Assembly (NCBI GenBank): GCA_029433415.1
Contig: JAQTIA010000003.1
Location: 62,001 to 126,000, forward strand
Source: Acetobacteraceae bacterium ESL0709
Lineage (GTDB): Bacteria; Pseudomonadota; Alphaproteobacteria; Acetobacterales; Acetobacteraceae
Direction of reading: 5' to 3'
Length of the DNA: 64,000 bases
Shown here: in pieces, positions 54,512 through 63,543 of the stretch
Layout of the letters: every line of letters starts with the position of its first letter
Position numbering within the stretch: the first letter of the stretch is position 1
Made by a program: the position numbers and the translations under genes
The notes under the pieces: generated by a model
Databases searched by the model: none
Told to the model about the DNA's origin: nothing
What the model saw: only the letters and a program-made list of their open reading frames with translations

Positions 54512-57500
54512 TTGATTTTTATTGATCGTTCCAAACTGCTCCAATGGCTGCGGCAGTATCCATCTGTATCGTTGTGGGTGAAAAGAACTTTGGGACAGGA
54601 GACTTCTGGATGGCAGCCTTATGGTCCGTGGAGTCATCTTTCAGGAACCGTTGCAGATGAGCTGATTTTGGCACCGGGTGTGGCTGTTACCTTGCCTTCA
54701 GGAAAAGGAGAAAAACTGGATATTGGGGCCGCCATTAATCCGATGCGTGAGCTTATTTTCTCTACTCATAAAGCAGTCCGTATTACGGGTCTGTCCGGGG
54801 TTGGCAAGACCAGAATTGTGCAGGCCCTTTTCGATGACAGGCTTGGTGAAAAACCTCTTGATCGAACAATTGCAATTTATACCGATATCAGTAACGGGCC
54901 TTTCCCTTCAGCAACGGCGATGCTTGAGCAGCTTATTGCTGAAGGGGAGCGTGCAGTGCTGGTGATTGATAATTGTGCGCCAGATTTGCATTCATCATTG
55001 GTAAAAAAATTACCGAAATCAGGAGACGATATAAAACTGATTACGGTTGAATATGATCTCAGAGAGGACAAACCTGAGGCAACAGAGGTCATATATATTG
55101 AGGCCATTGGACGAGAGCTGGCTGAAAAGCTTTTACACAATCGCTTTCCTGCTATCGGTGACTATAATGCACGTAGGATTGCTGAACTCTCTGGCGGCAA
55201 TGCCAGAGTGTCCCTGGCTATTGCGGAGAGGGTCGAAGCTGGTGAAGACTTGACCCAGCTTTCTGATGCGCAATTATTTAATCGTCTGTTTGATCAGCGT
55301 AATCAGCCAAATGATTCTTTGCGAGAACAGGCGGAAATCTTGTCTCTGGTTTATTCAGTATCGATATCAGAGTCCGAAGCAGGGCAAAGTGAACTTGATA
55401 TATTAGGGTCGATTGGAGACTATACTAGGAAACAGTTATTGCGTGCGATCAAGACATTATCAGATCGTCAGATCGTCCAGAAAAGAGCCGATTGGCGTGC
55501 TATTCTACCACAGGTTATTGCGAACAAACTGGCAGATTCTGCTCTTATTACGTTTAGTGCCGAAACTTTACGAAAAACGTTTGAGGCTCCAGGGTGTGAA
55601 CGTCTGCTCATGTCATTTGCACACAGATTGGGCTTTTTGCATGATAGTTCAGTGGCAAAAGACATCGTGCAAGCATGGCTTCAACCAGAGGGGCTTATGA
55701 CAAAACTGGTGTTGTCGAATGATATAAAGGGACCACGAATATTGGAGTACATCGCGTCAGTTTCTCCCGATGCTATTTTGAAGTGGATTGAAATACAATC
55801 CGTTCGTTCTGCTTCTGTTCAGACGGATTTGTATAATAGCTCATACCGGGCAGCTATTCTTAATTGCCTGCAATTAATAGCCTATGAAGCTGGTTACTTT
55901 GATCATTGTGTCAAGCTCCTGATAGGGATGTCAGACCATGAAAGTGAAAGAAGCAGTAATAATGACGAGGCTCGAGCAAGAGTTATAAAATTTTTTCAGG
56001 CTTCTCTATCGGGCACACATGCCTCTCTGGGACAGCGTCTGGCTGTTATGAATAAATGTTTTTCGTCCGATATAAGTCACTGTAAATCTCTGGCTTTCGA
56101 AATGCTTCGGACCGCCTTGAAACATGGAGGATGGATCGGAAGCTGGGTTAATGAATTCGGTGCCCGTTCGAGGGATTTTGGTTTTCAACCCACACCAGAT
56201 GACCTGGTGGCATGGTATAACGCCTTTATTGATGCCGCAGTAAGACTGGGAAATTCCGATGCTCTTGATCTCGCAAGGAACGCACGTGCGACATTGGCAA
56301 AAAGATTTAGAGGGTTATGGCATTTTTCAGGCATAAGGGACAAACTGGTTGAGGCTGCACGCCAATTGCATGTTCACCGTCCTTGGGGCGAAGGTTGGAA
56401 AGCGGTTCGTTTTACGATCTATTTTGATTATAAAAAGTCATATCCTATTGTCCTTTCTGCATTGGAGAAAGAGCTGAGGCCGAAGGATTTGGTTTCAGAG
56501 ATAATGACATTTATATTCGGTAATGGACATCATCCTGAGGCATTGGATATTGAGTCCAATTTTAATGATTCTCGTAATTATGAATTGTCCAATGAGAGAC
56601 GCAGAGAAAAAGCAATTCAACTGGGTGAGAAGTTTGCGGCGTCAACTCATAGGCTGGAAGAATTGGGACAGAATTTATTTTCTGCTCAAAGTTATACGCC
56701 TTACCGATATCCATTTGGAAGAGGCCTGGCAAAAGGAAGTCACGACCTGCGGGCGCTCTGGCAGGACTTGCTTGAGCAATTAAAGCCTTATCCAGGACGT
56801 GATAAAGACTTCGATATTTTTGCAGGATTTATTGCAGAGGCAAAGTCAATTGATCCCATTTTGGTAGAGGAGTTTCTTGATGATTGTGTGCACCATGCGG
56901 AGCTTCGTCATGTAATAGTCGTTTTATATTCCGAACGTGGTTTTACCGAAAATGATTTTCAACGTTGTATGGTAGTCTTGGATGATTCCGATATTAGTGC
57001 ACGGAATTATCAACCGATTATATGGAGGAAGGAATATGCCCATTTGCCCGCTGGTCTGCTTATCAAGCTTGCCCAACAGCTTTTGACCAAACCAGGCGGT
57101 GCTGATGTAGTTTTGGAAGCTCTGAGCCTGAAGCTACATGGGAGAGCACAAGACATTGACACTCTTGGTGCAGAGTGGCGGCAGATAGGTTTGCAGGCGG
57201 CAATTCAGAGAATTCAGGAAAATCGTGTAGATGATGATATAGATTATCACATGGAGCACGTCATTGGTGCTGCCTTGCGTTTCGACAGTAATGATGATGA
57301 GAAAACAGAGTGGCTGGATGCCCTTTTTTCTCTTATTGAGAGGGATTATGGTTGCTTTTTCTCGTTTAAAGAGACGATTGCAACGACTGTTTCTTTGGTG
57401 CCGGAGGAATTTCTTAATAGAGTTTTTTCGGGCGACGAGGAACAACAAAGCTATTACCTGTTCTTTATGCATAATAAAGGGTTAAAGGTCTCACCTCTTG

Positions 57501-57904
57501 AAAGGGCCAATATAGACAGGTTGATTGCGTGGTGTCGTCATAGAAAAGAGCCTGATATATGGGCGTCTATCGCTGGAGGAATTGATCTTTGGCCAAACGA
57601 CCACAATCAGTCTGAGGGAGAGATGCCTCTTCTGGAGCGGGCAGTCAAATTCCTGAAGGCGTCACCTGATCCTCAGGCTGTTTTAGATGCATTTATTGGG
57701 CGTCTTATGCCCCGATCATGGTGGGGGAGCCAGGCCGAGATGATGCAGATAAGGGCCGATGCCCTGAATGTCTTGTGTGAGGATGAGGACAGGAACATTG
57801 CTGCTGCGGCTAAATTATGGACAGTGGAGTTGGCTGAGAGGATTAAATGCATAAGATTGACTGAACAGGAAAGAAATGCACGCGACGAACAGCGTTTCGA
57901 GTAG
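54512..57904 (+). CDS. STAND NTPase part of a nuclease-STAND defence-type protein
   Basis: 1,130 residues from a TTG, but that start is only where the open frame begins; DRSKLLQWLRQYPSVSLWVK continues the HIDFY end seen in the previous frame, one extra T at about 54512-54516 being the second shift. Walker A is GLSGVGKTR (about residue 92-100), Walker B-like VLVIDNC (about 150). After the NTPase and winged-helix region (to about 380) come about 750 residues of helical, TPR-like repeats, the sensor part in STAND proteins. Architecture nuclease-STAND-repeats matches antiviral STAND proteins such as Avs, although this exact family is not named to my knowledge. The gene is lower in GC (about 45%) than its neighbours and stands alone between guaA and the SH3 gene. 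Confidence 0.75.
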   Translation: MIFIDRSKLLQWLRQYPSVSLWVKRTLGQETSGWQPYGPWSHLSGTVADELILAPGVAVTLPSGKGEKLDIGAAINPMRELIFSTHKAVRITGLSGVGKTRIVQALFDDRLGEKPLDRTIAIYTDISNGPFPSATAMLEQLIAEGERAVLVIDNCAPDLHSSLVKKLPKSGDDIKLITVEYDLREDKPEATEVIYIEAIGRELAEKLLHNRFPAIGDYNARRIAELSGGNARVSLAIAERVEAGEDLTQLSDAQLFNRLFDQRNQPNDSLREQAEILSLVYSVSISESEAGQSELDILGSIGDYTRKQLLRAIKTLSDRQIVQKRADWRAILPQVIANKLADSALITFSAETLRKTFEAPGCERLLMSFAHRLGFLHDSSVAKDIVQAWLQPEGLMTKLVLSNDIKGPRILEYIASVSPDAILKWIEIQSVRSASVQTDLYNSSYRAAILNCLQLIAYEAGYFDHCVKLLIGMSDHESERSSNNDEARARVIKFFQASLSGTHASLGQRLAVMNKCFSSDISHCKSLAFEMLRTALKHGGWIGSWVNEFGARSRDFGFQPTPDDLVAWYNAFIDAAVRLGNSDALDLARNARATLAKRFRGLWHFSGIRDKLVEAARQLHVHRPWGEGWKAVRFTIYFDYKKSYPIVLSALEKELRPKDLVSEIMTFIFGNGHHPEALDIESNFNDSRNYELSNERRREKAIQLGEKFAASTHRLEELGQNLFSAQSYTPYRYPFGRGLAKGSHDLRALWQDLLEQLKPYPGRDKDFDIFAGFIAEAKSIDPILVEEFLDDCVHHAELRHVIVVLYSERGFTENDFQRCMVVLDDSDISARNYQPIIWRKEYAHLPAGLLIKLAQQLLTKPGGADVVLEALSLKLHGRAQDIDTLGAEWRQIGLQAAIQRIQENRVDDDIDYHMEHVIGAALRFDSNDDEKTEWLDALFSLIERDYGCFFSFKETIATTVSLVPEEFLNRVFSGDEEQQSYYLFFMHNKGLKVSPLERANIDRLIAWCRHRKEPDIWASIAGGIDLWPNDHNQSEGEMPLLERAVKFLKASPDPQAVLDAFIGRLMPRSWWGSQAEMMQIRADALNVLCEDEDRNIAAAAKLWTVELAERIKCIRLTEQERNARDEQRFE

Positions 57905-58010
57905 TCTTGGCAGCGTTAGAGTTAACCGGTTTTAGGGAACCCCCCTTTTGAGACAGTAGGAAAAGCACTAGAGTGGGGAGGAATTCAATGTTAGGCACTG
58001 AAATAGATTC

Positions 58011-58883
58011 ATGAAGCTGTTACATCCTGTTTTTGATCGTCTCTCTTTGATGGGGGCGTCGCTTTTGTTTGTGTCTGGGCTTGCCTGTGTGGCTCTTGGT
58101 CCAGAGGCGATGGCGCAGGCGGGGCATCATCAGGCTTCTTCAAAAGCGCGACATCATAAAAAGCCTTTAGCCCGGCCTGTGAGTAAATATGCGGCCAAGA
58201 AGCATGTGAAAGCGAAAAAAAACGGGAAACTTGCGGCAAAGCCTGTTTCAAAAGCGCCTGTTGTTGCCGGTGCGGCAGCGGGTGCTGCTACAGCGGCGAC
58301 GGCGGCAGCGCTTGCCAAGCCGGCTCAGCCTGAGCTGGAGAAGGGGACGGATACGGGTTACCCCATTCCCCGGTTTGCGTCCTTGCGGGCGGATCGCGTT
58401 TATATGCGGCGTGGACCGGGTGAGCGTTATCCGATTGACTGGGTCTATCACCGGCGTGGTTTGCCTGTGAAAATTGAGAGAGAATTTGACGTCTGGCGCC
58501 TGGTTGAGGATTCAGAAGGCCAAAAGGGGTGGGTGCATCGGGTAACGCTAAGGGGAAATCGCACTTTCCTTGTTCCCGGAGGCAATAACACTGTCGCACA
58601 GGATACTAAAAATTCTTTTTCTAAACATGCCGATCCCAGTGTGATAGCTTACATAACGCCGCAGGAATTAAGCCACCAGAAAGGTGATCAGATTTACCTC
58701 TTCAATTCGACAGCACCAGACCAGAAAGTCGTTGCTTTACTGAAAGCCGGTGTTGTGGGTCAGATCATAGCGTGTCCAGATGGCTCGGCCTGGTGTCATG
58801 TCAAGGTGGCTGATTATGAAGGCTGGGTGCAACGCAAGGAAATCTGGGGCCTTTTTCCTGACGAGAATATACAACCCAAATAG
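58011..58883 (+). CDS. Secreted SH3-domain protein
   Basis: 290 residues with a signal peptide (cleavage probably after AMAQA), a basic Lys/Ala/His-rich linker (about 40-110) and two bacterial SH3 domains: SLRADRVYMRRGPGERYPIDWVYHRRGLPVKIEREFDVWRLVED (about 125-180) and a second from about 225 (QKVVALLKAGVVGQIIACPDGSAWCHVKVADYEGWVQRKEIWG). Such proteins usually bind cell-wall material; this one has no enzymatic domain. GGGGAGG lies upstream. It precedes pyk by 14 bases. Confidence 0.88.
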   Translation: MKLLHPVFDRLSLMGASLLFVSGLACVALGPEAMAQAGHHQASSKARHHKKPLARPVSKYAAKKHVKAKKNGKLAAKPVSKAPVVAGAAAGAATAATAAALAKPAQPELEKGTDTGYPIPRFASLRADRVYMRRGPGERYPIDWVYHRRGLPVKIEREFDVWRLVEDSEGQKGWVHRVTLRGNRTFLVPGGNNTVAQDTKNSFSKHADPSVIAYITPQELSHQKGDQIYLFNSTAPDQKVVALLKAGVVGQIIACPDGSAWCHVKVADYEGWVQRKEIWGLFPDENIQPK

Positions 58884-58897
58884 ATAGATGTGAGGAT

Positions 58898-60328
58898 ATG
58901 ATGACAGATATTGCCCATGACCGACGTACGAAAATAGTTGCGACTTTGGGTCCGGCTTCGTCATCTCCAGAGATGATCCTGTCTTTGGCCAAAGCCGGGG
59001 TGAATGTCTTCCGTCTGAATTTTTCTCACGGCTCGCATGAAGATCACGCAGCGCGTCATAAAGCCATTCGTGATGCTGAAAAGACAGTCGGGCACCCACT
59101 GGCTGTTCTGGCTGACCTGCAAGGGCCAAAGTTGCGGGTCGGCGTTTTTGCCAATGGGCCTGTTCTGCTCAAACAGGGGCAGCGTTTCCGTCTGGATCTG
59201 GACGAGACGCCGGGCGATGAGAAACGCGTCTGTCTGCCTCATCCTGAAATTATCCAGGCCGTTGATCTGGGGCATCGCCTGCTGCTTGATGATGGCAAGC
59301 TCGCGCTTAAGGTCTTGTCAAAGACGGCTGATTCACTTGAAACTGAAGTACTGGTAGGTGGCAAGCTCTCAGAGCGTAAAGGGGTTAATGTCCCTGATGT
59401 GATTCTGCCTATTCCTGCCTTGACAGAAAAAGACCGCAATGATTTTGCTTATGCGCTGTCTTTAGGGGTGGATCTTGTGGCTCTGTCTTTTGTGCAGAAG
59501 CCTGAAGACGTCAAGGAAGCCAAGGCTATTGCCAAGGGACGTGCCTGGATCGTCACGAAGCTGGAAAAACCTCAGGCTGTTGATTGTCTTGATGAGGTTA
59601 TCCGTCATTCGGATGCCCTGATGGTGGCGAGAGGTGATCTTGGCGTGGAGCTTCCGGCCGAGGAAGTCCCTGTCACTCAGAAGCGTGCCATTTCGGAGGC
59701 GCGCAGATTGGGCCGGCCAGTGATTGTCGCAACCCAGATGCTTGAAAGTATGATTGAGAGTCCAACACCGACGCGTGCTGAAGTGTCTGACGTAGCCAAT
59801 GCGGTTTATGACGGGACAGATGCTGTCATGCTTTCAGCAGAAAGCGCTGCTGGCCGTTATCCGCTGGAAGCTGTTAAAATGATGGCACGAATCGTAACGC
59901 GCGTTGAGCATGATCCCCAGTGGCGCTCGCGTATGGATAAGATGCGTCCGCCTGTTGAACATACAATACAAGGGTCGTTGGCGCAGTCATGCTGGGATGT
60001 TGGTCACGCGCTTAATGCAGCGGCTCTGGCTGTTCATTCCAGGAGTGGACGAGGTGTCATTACAGTAGCGAGAGAGCGGCCTTATAATCCTGTTGTTTCA
60101 CTCAGTGATGAAACGGTGGCTCGTCGTCTCTGCGTGGTCTGGGGTGTTTCTCCAGCGGTAACCTATATGACTGACGAAGCTATGGGGATTGAGGACCTTG
60201 ATGGCCCTGTAGCCAAAATTATGCGAGAAAGGAAGCTGGCGCAAGAAGGGCAGCATGTGATCATTCTGGCGGGTCTGCCCTTTGGGCGTGCCGGTAGTAC
60301 GAACACATTGCGTGTCATCAAGATCTAG
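58898..60328 (+). CDS. pyk: Pyruvate kinase
   Basis: Last glycolytic step, phosphoenolpyruvate plus ADP to pyruvate plus ATP. 476 residues: RTKIVATLGPASSSPEMI, VFRLNFSHGSHEDH, LADLQGPKLRVG, DLVALSFVQKPEDV, the active-site MVARGDLGVELP and ATQMLESMIESPTPTRAEVSDVANAVYDGTDAVMLSAE signature. The C-terminal domain is normal. ATGATG gives two possible starts, the second with better spacing to GAGG. Confidence 0.97.
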   Translation: MMTDIAHDRRTKIVATLGPASSSPEMILSLAKAGVNVFRLNFSHGSHEDHAARHKAIRDAEKTVGHPLAVLADLQGPKLRVGVFANGPVLLKQGQRFRLDLDETPGDEKRVCLPHPEIIQAVDLGHRLLLDDGKLALKVLSKTADSLETEVLVGGKLSERKGVNVPDVILPIPALTEKDRNDFAYALSLGVDLVALSFVQKPEDVKEAKAIAKGRAWIVTKLEKPQAVDCLDEVIRHSDALMVARGDLGVELPAEEVPVTQKRAISEARRLGRPVIVATQMLESMIESPTPTRAEVSDVANAVYDGTDAVMLSAESAAGRYPLEAVKMMARIVTRVEHDPQWRSRMDKMRPPVEHTIQGSLAQSCWDVGHALNAAALAVHSRSGRGVITVARERPYNPVVSLSDETVARRLCVVWGVSPAVTYMTDEAMGIEDLDGPVAKIMRERKLAQEGQHVIILAGLPFGRAGSTNTLRVIKI

Positions 60329-60354
60329 CAATTTTCAGGGAAATATCGGATAAT

Positions 60355-60388
60355 AAAAACCCGGATATCTCAAGATACCCGGGTTTTT
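60355..60388. terminator. Bidirectional terminator between pyk and tyrA
   Basis: AACCCGG with CCGGGTT, plus TATC/GATA inside, gives a stem flanked by A and T runs on both sides, suited to end pyk (plus) and tyrA (minus) transcripts. Confidence 0.85.
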
Positions 60389-60417
60389 CTTTAATATGTT
60401 ACCTTTATGGGATGCGT

Positions 60418-61308
60418 TTAGACCTGATGCTTGTCTATCAGGGTTTGCCTGATCTGTTTGCCGCGCCTGACACGATCGGTAATGGCGTCGGCATCGCGGT
60501 CGTGAATGGCTTGGGCCATTTTCTCGGTTTCCTGCTTGAAGCGTTCCAGCGTCTCAAGAATAACGTCCCTGTTTGCAAGAAAAATGTCACGCCACATAAT
60601 GGGGTCAGAGGCAGCAATACGTGTAAAATCCCGGAACCCTGAAGCCGCATATTCCAGAACGTCAGCCCGCAGGTCACTGGAGAGATGGTCGGCTGTATCG
60701 CAGATTGTAAAAGCAAGCAGATGCGGTAAGTGGCTGACCATGGCGCAGACCCTGTCATGATAATGGTCCGTGATACAGCGTGTTTTTGCGCCACATTTTT
60801 GCCAGAGCGCTTCAATTTTATGAATAGCGTTCTTGCTGGCGCAAGGTGGTGGAGTCAGCAGGCACCAGCGATTTTCAAAGAGTGTCGAAAAACCGGCATC
60901 GGGGCCAGAAAACTCTGTTCCCGCCATGGGATGGGCCGGAACGTAAGTGATATCCGGTGGAAGTGATGCTGATATTGTGGGGCCCAACTGGCCGCGTACA
61001 GAGGCAACATCGCTGAGGATACTGCCTGGTTTCATGTGTGGAAGGACGTCAAGAGCAACTTTTTCGACAGCGCCGGTAGGAATGCAGAGTATGACGGCGT
61101 CAGCATCCTTTACGCCAGCGGCAAGATCTGTTGTGCAGAAATCGGCGATCTGGAGTTCCTGGACACGCTTGATGACGTCTGGGTTATGGTCGATAGCTGT
61201 TAAATATCGTGCAATCTCACCTTTTTCTTTTGCGCGACGCAGGAGAGATGAGCCTATCAGCCCTGGCCCTATGACTGCCAGTCGTTCAAAAAGGGGTGGA
61301 TGGGTCAT
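60418..61308 (-). CDS. tyrA: Prephenate/arogenate dehydrogenase
   Basis: 296-residue NAD(P)-dependent dehydrogenase of tyrosine synthesis. N-terminal LAVIGPGLIGSSLLRRA is the dinucleotide-binding loop; DVASVRGQLG, PAHPMAGTEFSGP and GFRDFTRIAASDP are typical of the TyrA family. The start ATG at 61308 gives the Rossmann fold at the N-terminus; the longer open frame would add a Cys/Ser-rich stretch that lies in the HpnL-like gene end. Whether prephenate or arogenate is used is not decided by sequence. Confidence 0.93.
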   Translation of the reverse strand: MTHPPLFERLAVIGPGLIGSSLLRRAKEKGEIARYLTAIDHNPDVIKRVQELQIADFCTTDLAAGVKDADAVILCIPTGAVEKVALDVLPHMKPGSILSDVASVRGQLGPTISASLPPDITYVPAHPMAGTEFSGPDAGFSTLFENRWCLLTPPPCASKNAIHKIEALWQKCGAKTRCITDHYHDRVCAMVSHLPHLLAFTICDTADHLSSDLRADVLEYAASGFRDFTRIAASDPIMWRDIFLANRDVILETLERFKQETEKMAQAIHDRDADAITDRVRRGKQIRQTLIDKHQV

Positions 61309-61327
61309 GTTGGTAATAACCTGTTGT

Positions 61328-62347
61328 CTAGAGTGTTTTCTTGAGATGACGGATTTCGGAAAGCTGCCACAGTAAAAGGACCGGTACGCCGATAACAATA
61401 TCACGCCCGCGTCTTAATAAAGAGAGCGAGAAAGAAATATCGGTGCTGATGCCGAAAACGAGTCCGAGAGCCATATAGGCGCCTTCCTGCACACCCAGAG
61501 ATCCCGGAACCAGGAAACCGACTGTCATCATGCCACAGACAACGCCTTCAATAGCGATAGCGTCAAAAATCGTGACAGAAACGCCAAGAAAATAAAGTGC
61601 TGTCCATGTTACAACCGCACTGGAAAGCCATAAGACAAGGTGAAGGAAAGCGCCACAGGCAATATGGCGGGGATTGTCCCATAATTTCTCCAGGGCGGTC
61701 TGGAAAGAGTCAGTGTGATTGTGAAAGCTCTCTTCCCATCCGGCAGCAATATGACGGGAGAGGAAAAGGCCTATTTTTTTCAGAATGTTGCCGCTTCGTT
61801 GCTGGGTCCAGATAAAGCCTCCAATACCGGCTGAAAGCAGGACAAGCCCTATAATCAGAGGAAAAATGAATTGTCCCGCTTCCTGATGGCCAAGAAGGCA
61901 CAGAAGGGCCAGAAGAATGAATATGATCTGGGCCAAGGTCTCGCAAGTTATGTCAACAATATTGGCGGCAATGGATTCTGCCCAGCCAATCTTCGGAGAG
62001 GAGTTTTGCCCGTCTACGGTTGGCGGAGTGGGGATTGTTGCTTTCAACCCTGCGATCATGCCACCCAGTTGCGAGAAAGGAAGGCAACTCCCGGCTGCGT
62101 CACGTACAAAACGGGCAATTGTCAGGCGGCGCCACGACATTTCTGGTACGCTGCCTTTCCATGAAAGGCCAAGACCCAAATTAATGAGTAGTTGCAGGGC
62201 GACCAAGATGAAGAAACCTGAAAATCCTACCTTGGCCAGTGCTGTTTTGATGGGACCTATACCGGCTTTTGCCGTGAGAAAGGCGAAAAGCAGGATGCCG
62301 ATAAAAGTAAGACCATAAGGAAGGGATTTTTTCAGGGTCTGATTCAT
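61328..62347 (-). CDS. hpnL: HpnL-like flippase-fold membrane protein
   Basis: 339 residues with about eight hydrophobic segments of the lysylphosphatidylglycerol-synthase TM / UPF0104 type. Marks: SFLPFSQLGG-like CLPFSQLGGMIAGLKA and the motif VPGSLGVQEGAYMALG. In alphaproteobacteria this relative is called HpnL and belongs to the hopanoid cluster, thought to move or help place hopanoids. It ends 19 bases before tyrA starts (both minus), and diverges from hpnA, which supports the hopanoid assignment. Confidence 0.85.
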   Translation of the reverse strand: MNQTLKKSLPYGLTFIGILLFAFLTAKAGIGPIKTALAKVGFSGFFILVALQLLINLGLGLSWKGSVPEMSWRRLTIARFVRDAAGSCLPFSQLGGMIAGLKATIPTPPTVDGQNSSPKIGWAESIAANIVDITCETLAQIIFILLALLCLLGHQEAGQFIFPLIIGLVLLSAGIGGFIWTQQRSGNILKKIGLFLSRHIAAGWEESFHNHTDSFQTALEKLWDNPRHIACGAFLHLVLWLSSAVVTWTALYFLGVSVTIFDAIAIEGVVCGMMTVGFLVPGSLGVQEGAYMALGLVFGISTDISFSLSLLRRGRDIVIGVPVLLLWQLSEIRHLKKTL

Positions 62348-62515
62348 GAAAGTTTTTGATTTTCATTTTGTTGGCAGAGGGATGAAGCCATTTTCCCTCA
62401 GGGTTGGTCTTTTTTACAGGAGAGTGTTTTCGTATTATACCCCGTCGGACGATTTTTCCTCATTAGAGGAAATTCTTCCATTATTTTATGATTTACGGAG
62501 TGGAATGGACAGATC

Positions 62516-63505
62516 ATGGCTTCTGATAAGACACTCGTTACAGGCGCAACAGGTTTTGTAGGATCAGCAGTGGCGCGTGTTCTCAGGGAGCGGGGCCATA
62601 AATTGCGCCTTCTGGCACGTCCATCCTCAGACAAAACGAATATTGAAGGGCTGGATGCAGAGATCGTTTATGGCGACCTGTCACAGCCGGAAACACTGAC
62701 CGATATTTTCAGTAATGTACGCTATCTGTTTCATGTTGCCGCAGATTACCGCCTGTGGGTGCCCGATCCAGAGGCCATGATGCGTGCCAATGTGGAAGGA
62801 ACGCGTCAGCTGATGCGTCTGGCGCAGAAAGCCGGTGTTGAAAAAATCGTTTATTGTTCTTCGGTCGCAGCTCTGGCGACAGCCCATGACGGCATTCCTG
62901 CTGATGAATCGAGTCCTGTGACGGAACAACAGATTGTCGGAGCTTATAAACGTTCCAAATACCGTGCTGAGCAAGCTGTCCTGCAGATGGTCAGGGAAGA
63001 AGGTCTACCCGCAACAATTGTCAATCCTTCAACTCCTATTGGCCCGCGGGATATCAAGCCGACGCCGACAGGTCAGATGATCTGGGATTGTGTACGGGGG
63101 CGTATGCCGGCTTATGTCGATACAGGGTTGAATATCGTCCATGTTGATGATGTGGCTGAAGGACATGCTCTGGCGCTCGAAAAAGGCAGAATAGGCGAGA
63201 AATATATCCTCGGCGGCGATAATATCATGCTCAAGGCCCTGTTTGATCTAATCGGCAGGGAAGCCGACGTTGCTCCGCCAAAAATCAGGCTTGACCAGTC
63301 TGTTCTTTATCCTGTGGCCCTGGTGTCAGAGGGGCTGTACCATCTTTTCAGGATTGAACCGAGAGTTACGCGGGAAATGCTGGCCATGTCCAGGAAGCTG
63401 ATGTTTTTCTCTTGTGCCAAGGCGCAGAAAGAACTTGGTTATGTCTATCGTCCTGCAGGTGAAGCTGTCGCGGATGCTGTTGCGTGGTTTCAAAAGAAAA
63501 AGTAG
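62516..63505 (+). CDS. hpnA: Hopanoid-associated sugar epimerase HpnA
   Basis: 329-residue short-chain dehydrogenase/epimerase. VTGATGFVGSAVARVL binds NAD(P), and the YKRSKYRAE motif holds the catalytic Tyr-x-x-x-Lys. The NPSTPIGPRDIKPTPTGQMIWD segment is typical for HpnA. It lies in the hopanoid cluster and its exact substrate is not established. A weak ribosome-binding site (GGAGTGG) precedes ATG 62516. Followed 38 bases later by hpnB. Confidence 0.93.
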   Translation: MASDKTLVTGATGFVGSAVARVLRERGHKLRLLARPSSDKTNIEGLDAEIVYGDLSQPETLTDIFSNVRYLFHVAADYRLWVPDPEAMMRANVEGTRQLMRLAQKAGVEKIVYCSSVAALATAHDGIPADESSPVTEQQIVGAYKRSKYRAEQAVLQMVREEGLPATIVNPSTPIGPRDIKPTPTGQMIWDCVRGRMPAYVDTGLNIVHVDDVAEGHALALEKGRIGEKYILGGDNIMLKALFDLIGREADVAPPKIRLDQSVLYPVALVSEGLYHLFRIEPRVTREMLAMSRKLMFFSCAKAQKELGYVYRPAGEAVADAVAWFQKKK

Positions 63506-63543
63506 AGTCCGCCAGTTTAATCAAATAATGGAAAGACCAAAGC

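Noticed and set aside
57905-58010. Right-hand attachment repeat matching the guaA end
   Set aside because: Only a seven-base GAGTGGG is shared near 57973, which is expected by chance and overlaps a purine-rich ribosome-binding-like stretch.
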